Shown here in pieces: positions 48,625 to 50,470 of a stretch of DNA of 50,470 bases. Each line of letters begins with the position of its first letter. The first letter of the stretch is position 1. The position numbers were made by a program, and so were the translations under genes. Under the pieces are notes generated by a model. It worked only from the letters and a program-made list of their open reading frames with translations. It did no database searches and was not told the origin of the DNA. The stretch is from a virus. The stretch lies in the IMG/VR virus record IMGVR_UViG_3300025085_000037, positions 1 to 50,470 of that record; one strand, given 5' to 3'.

Positions 48625-48843
48625 ATGACCGTAACAACAGAAGACGGCGGACGTACAAATATGTTCGCTTCAGAACCTACCATGTATATGTCGAAGGAAG
48701 CACTTGACAGATATGGTATTGAGACCTATGCTGAACGTGCTGAAAAGTTAAACGGTCGTGTTGCTATGCTGGGATTTGTCTCAGCAATAGTCTCCTATGC
48801 TGCCAGTGGTAGCGTTTTCTTTTTCGGTGCATTTGGTATCTAA
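48625..48843 (+). CDS. hli: High-light-inducible protein (Hli)
   Basis: 72 residues. AERAEKLNGRVAMLGFVSAI near 37-56 is the chlorophyll-binding helix signature (E-x2-N-G-R-x-A-M-L-G-F) of the single-helix Hli/CAB family, followed by a hydrophobic C-terminal end. It sits in the thylakoid and protects photosystem II from excess light, and would help keep PSII active during infection. It has its own strong promoter, just upstream of psbA, the usual cyanophage arrangement. Confidence 0.95.
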   Translation: MTVTTEDGGRTNMFASEPTMYMSKEALDRYGIETYAERAEKLNGRVAMLGFVSAIVSYAASGSVFFFGAFGI

Positions 48844-48855
48844 TCCATCATTATA

Positions 48856-49026
48856 ATGTCTAACCCCAATCAACTCTATGAAGACATGGAGAGATTGAAC
48901 GCCCTATATGAAGAACTCTGCTGGGGGCATCATGATGAATTAGTATTCACTCATGAAAACGGTAGAGTAATTATTTACAACAACACACAGGAGAAAACTC
49001 ATGAATCAAAACGCAGAACGTATTAA
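48856..49026 (+). CDS. Small hypothetical protein between hli genes
   Basis: 56 residues: MSNPNQLYEDMERLNALYEE, then LVFTHENGRVIIYNN. It overlaps the start of the second hli gene by 26 bases, and its 3' end contains that gene's AGGAG site. Soluble, acidic. Function unknown. Confidence 0.55.
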   Translation: MSNPNQLYEDMERLNALYEELCWGHHDELVFTHENGRVIIYNNTQEKTHESKRRTY

Positions 49027-49108
49027 TGGTTGGGCAGCAATGCTCGGAGTCATTGCAGCACTTGGTGCTTATGCTTTGACAGGACAAGTAATTCCAGGAG
49101 TATGGTGA
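49001..49108 (+). CDS. hli: Short high-light-inducible-like protein
   Basis: 35 residues: MNQNAERINGWAAMLGVIAA then LGAYALTGQVIPGVW. AERINGWAAMLG matches the Hli helix consensus (E-x-I-N-G-x-x-A-M-L-G) and the GQVIPG-W end is typical of short Hli proteins. AGGAG lies nine bases upstream. This is among the shortest Hli forms, helix only. Confidence 0.85.
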   Translation: MNQNAERINGWAAMLGVIAALGAYALTGQVIPGVW

Positions 49109-49233
49109 TGTTGTTATTAGCAACCTGTTTGTTTGGTGCATTCTTTGTGGGTGCAATCTTGACACAACATGATGTTGATGATGACGATCATTTCGATGGT
49201 GGTATGATGATCCCTGCAACTCAGGGTATTTAA
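49108..49233 (+). CDS. Tiny membrane protein with acidic His/Asp loop
   Basis: 41 residues: MLLLATCLFGAFFVGAILTQ then HDVDDDDHFDGGMM. The membrane helix is followed by a His/Asp-rich patch that could bind metal. The ATG overlaps the hli stop (TGATG). Function unknown. Confidence 0.55.
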   Translation: MLLLATCLFGAFFVGAILTQHDVDDDDHFDGGMMIPATQGI

Positions 49234-49274
49234 TCATATCAACATATAATTATAAAATCATATAAATTCTATCT

Positions 49275-49299
49275 AAATACCCTATACGGGTATTTTTTT
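49275..49299 (+). terminator. Terminator of the hli unit
   Basis: An AAATACCC/GGGTATTT stem with a short TATAC loop, followed by a T-run. Bases 49234-49274 upstream are very AT-rich with nothing else visible. Confidence 0.8.
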
Positions 49300-49425
49300 A
49301 TGCGATCAGTTAATGTTTGGATCTTAAGAGATGACGGTACTACATGTTGGTACACAATACCCTGGGGAAAAAGACATCTTGATGCTGTAAGGCAATTGGG
49401 ACGTATAATTTTTTCTTCTTTTTAA
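49300..49425 (+). CDS. Tiny hypothetical protein
   Basis: 41 residues: MRSVNVWILRDDGTTCWYTI then PWGKRHLDAVRQL. The ATG directly follows the terminator T-run, an arrangement also seen at 16229 and 27525. Function unknown. Confidence 0.45.
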   Translation: MRSVNVWILRDDGTTCWYTIPWGKRHLDAVRQLGRIIFSSF

Positions 49426-49444
49426 TCTATACAAAAACAAAACT

Positions 49445-49741
49445 ATGGCCGACAAAGAACTGTCTGATTTTAGTATTACTAGAACAGAATGTAAAAAATG
49501 CGGTGCTACTTGGATTAATGGAAAGCATGTCTGGCGGGGCACAGGCAATGAAGGTAGCGAATTGGACCTAGCAGGGTTGGTGTGTAATAAGTACTCCGAC
49601 AGCGATTGCATCAACCCTTCTAAGGGTCTTGACGGAGGCGATACCTGGGCTTATCGTGCTGGGTTCATTGATGGAGCAATGACTGAGAAGAAAAAGTCCA
49701 TGGAACAACTCAGGGATTTCGGAAACGATCTAGACCTGTAA
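49445..49741 (+). CDS. Hypothetical Cys-containing protein upstream of psbA
   Basis: 98 residues. TECKKCGATWINGKHVWRGT near 14-33 and LVCNKYSDSDCINP near 45-58 hold four cysteines that could bind zinc (C-x2-C...C-x(n)-C). A C-terminal segment DGGDTWAYRAGFIDGAM is helical. I recall similar proteins next to psbA in cyanophages, but no function. Confidence 0.6.
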   Translation: MADKELSDFSITRTECKKCGATWINGKHVWRGTGNEGSELDLAGLVCNKYSDSDCINPSKGLDGGDTWAYRAGFIDGAMTEKKKSMEQLRDFGNDLDL

Positions 49742-49771
49742 AAGATAAGTATTTTTACTTACCGAAAAGGG

Positions 49772-49800
49772 TTGACAGACACAGGGTTTGGTGTTATTAT
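49772..49800 (+). promoter_or_regulatory. psbA promoter
   Basis: TTGACA (49772-49777), a 17-base spacer, TATTAT (49795-49800). Transcription would start near 49807 and produce a leader of about 160 bases. Confidence 0.8.
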
Positions 49801-49814
49801 ATATACATCAGCAA

Positions 49815-49920
49815 GTTAAGAGACCAACACATTTCTTAACTGTTCGTAACACGCCTCACCAAGACTAAACAGCGTGTATAAACAATAGTCTTTCATACCT
49901 GTGCCTGAGGGTGGTACAGG
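49815..49920 (+). promoter_or_regulatory. Structured psbA leader with possible pseudoknot
   Basis: GTTAAGA/TCTTAAC hairpin (49815-49821 with 49834-49840). ACACGC (49849-49854) pairs with GCGTGT (49872-49877). AAGACTA (49861-49867), in that loop, pairs with TAGTCTT (49886-49892) outside it, so the two helices interleave as an H-type pseudoknot or as alternatives. CCTGT/ACAGG (49898-49902 with 49916-49920) forms a third hairpin. The ATG at 49969 lacks a Shine-Dalgarno. Confidence 0.5.
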
Positions 49921-49968
49921 AATATCTTACTAGTGTTTCCCTGCACTCATATCTAACCCTTTTTCAAA

Positions 49969-50470
49969 ATGTCAACACTTTCAAGGCAACAACAATCTAC
50001 CTCTTCGTGGGAATCTTTCTGCGAGTGGGTAACGTCCACAAACAATCGTCTGTATGTCGGTTGGTTCGGTGTGCTTATGATCCCAACATTGCTTGCAGCA
50101 ACTGTCTGCTTCATTGTTGCATTCATCGCAGCACCACCCGTCGATATTGACGGTATCCGTGAACCCGTCGCTGGTTCACTCATGTATGGTAACAACATCA
50201 TCTCTGGTGCAGTTGTTCCTTCTTCAAACGCAATCGGTCTTCACTTCTACCCCATCTGGGAAGCAGCATCTTTGGATGAATGGCTTTACAATGGCGGTCC
50301 TTTCCAACTGGTAGTCTTTCACTTCCTCATCGGTATCTATGCATACATGGGACGTGAATGGGAACTGTCATACCGCTTAGGTATGCGTCCATGGATCTGT
50401 GTAGCATATTCTGCTCCAGTCGCTGCCGCGAGTGCAGTATTCCTCGTCTATCCTTTCGGTCAAGGTTCTT
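49969..50470 (+). CDS. psbA: PsbA, photosystem II D1 protein (5' part; runs off the window)
   Basis: The first 167 of about 359 residues. It starts [20 protein letters not shown]. The D1 features are present: D61 in VDIDGI, H118 in VVFHFL (ChlZ ligand), E130 in [14 protein letters not shown] and TyrZ Y161 in FLVYPFG. E130 is the high-light-form residue (low-light form has Q). There is no intron in the visible part. Phage D1 replaces the rapidly turned-over host protein to sustain photosynthesis. The start has no Shine-Dalgarno; see the leader. Confidence 0.98.
   Translation, partial: MSTLSRQQQSTSSWESFCEWVTSTNNRLYVGWFGVLMIPTLLAATVCFIVAFIAAPPVDIDGIREPVAGSLMYGNNIISGAVVPSSNAIGLHFYPIWEAASLDEWLYNGGPFQLVVFHFLIGIYAYMGREWELSYRLGMRPWICVAYSAPVAAASAVFLVYPFGQGS

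Noticed and set aside
49969-50470. Group I intron or homing endonuclease in psbA, as in some cyanophages
   Set aside because: The reading frame is uninterrupted over the visible 167 codons and all D1 landmarks are in register.

Overview
The window is a contiguous stretch of a T4-like cyanomyovirus genome (a marine cyanophage with contractile tail). It combines T4 replication and recombination genes (47, 46, 45, 44, 62, regA, 43, uvsX, 41, 61, nrdA/B) with genes typical of cyanobacterial phages: psbA, two high-light-inducible (hli) genes, plastocyanin, ferredoxin, gnd, talC, mazG and hsp20. T4-type late promoter motifs (NATAAATA) and host-type sigma-70 promoters are both present. The phage plastocyanin and six tRNAs fit a Synechococcus host, but the host is an inference. 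Most genes abut or overlap by 1-4 bases.

Layout. 1-7.7 kb: recombination nuclease subunits 47/46, sliding clamp 45, clamp loader 44/62, a Dam-type methylase and the translational repressor RegA, with small genes between them. 7.8-9.7 kb: Hsp20, ferredoxin and a nucleotidyltransferase, each behind its own promoter. 9.7-16.2 kb: two Sm-like proteins, DNA polymerase 43, UvsX, helicase 41, an oxygenase and MazG. 16.2-19.4 kb: three coupled genes with nuclease-like, ligase-like and NMNAT/cytidylyltransferase-like signatures. 19.4-22.9 kb: virion-type proteins, including one with an Ig-like domain. 22.9-27.9 kb: primase 61, NrdA, NrdB and a small resolvase-like endonuclease. 27.9-30.5 kb: a secreted HExxH protein and membrane proteins.

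30.4-36.6 kb is on the minus strand. It holds three exported proteins and a long chain of overlapping genes: plastocyanin, 6-phosphogluconate dehydrogenase, transaldolase, a staphylococcal-type nuclease and many tiny membrane or soluble proteins. 36.6-41.8 kb is an early accessory region. It has a tail-lysozyme-type hydrolase, six tRNAs (Tyr-GTA, Arg-TCT, Thr-TGT, Asn-GTT, Val-TAC, Gly-TCC), two candidate structured RNAs and three 2OG-Fe(II) oxygenases. 41.8-48.6 kb encodes tail-fibre or adhesin-like proteins under late promoters. 48.6-50.5 kb is a light-response block: hli, a second tiny hli, small genes and the 5' half of psbA, which runs off the window.

Together the metabolic genes would keep electron transport running (D1, Hli, plastocyanin, ferredoxin) and pull carbon through the pentose phosphate pathway (Gnd, TalC) for NADPH and ribose, which feeds NrdAB and phage DNA synthesis. 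The most unusual signals are cupredoxin-like domains with an apparently complete Cys/His/Met copper-ligand set inside two adjacent fibre proteins, the nuclease/ligase/adenylyltransferase-like trio, two structured RNA candidates beside tRNAs, and a possible pseudoknot in the psbA leader. All functions are read from motifs by eye; no database search was possible.
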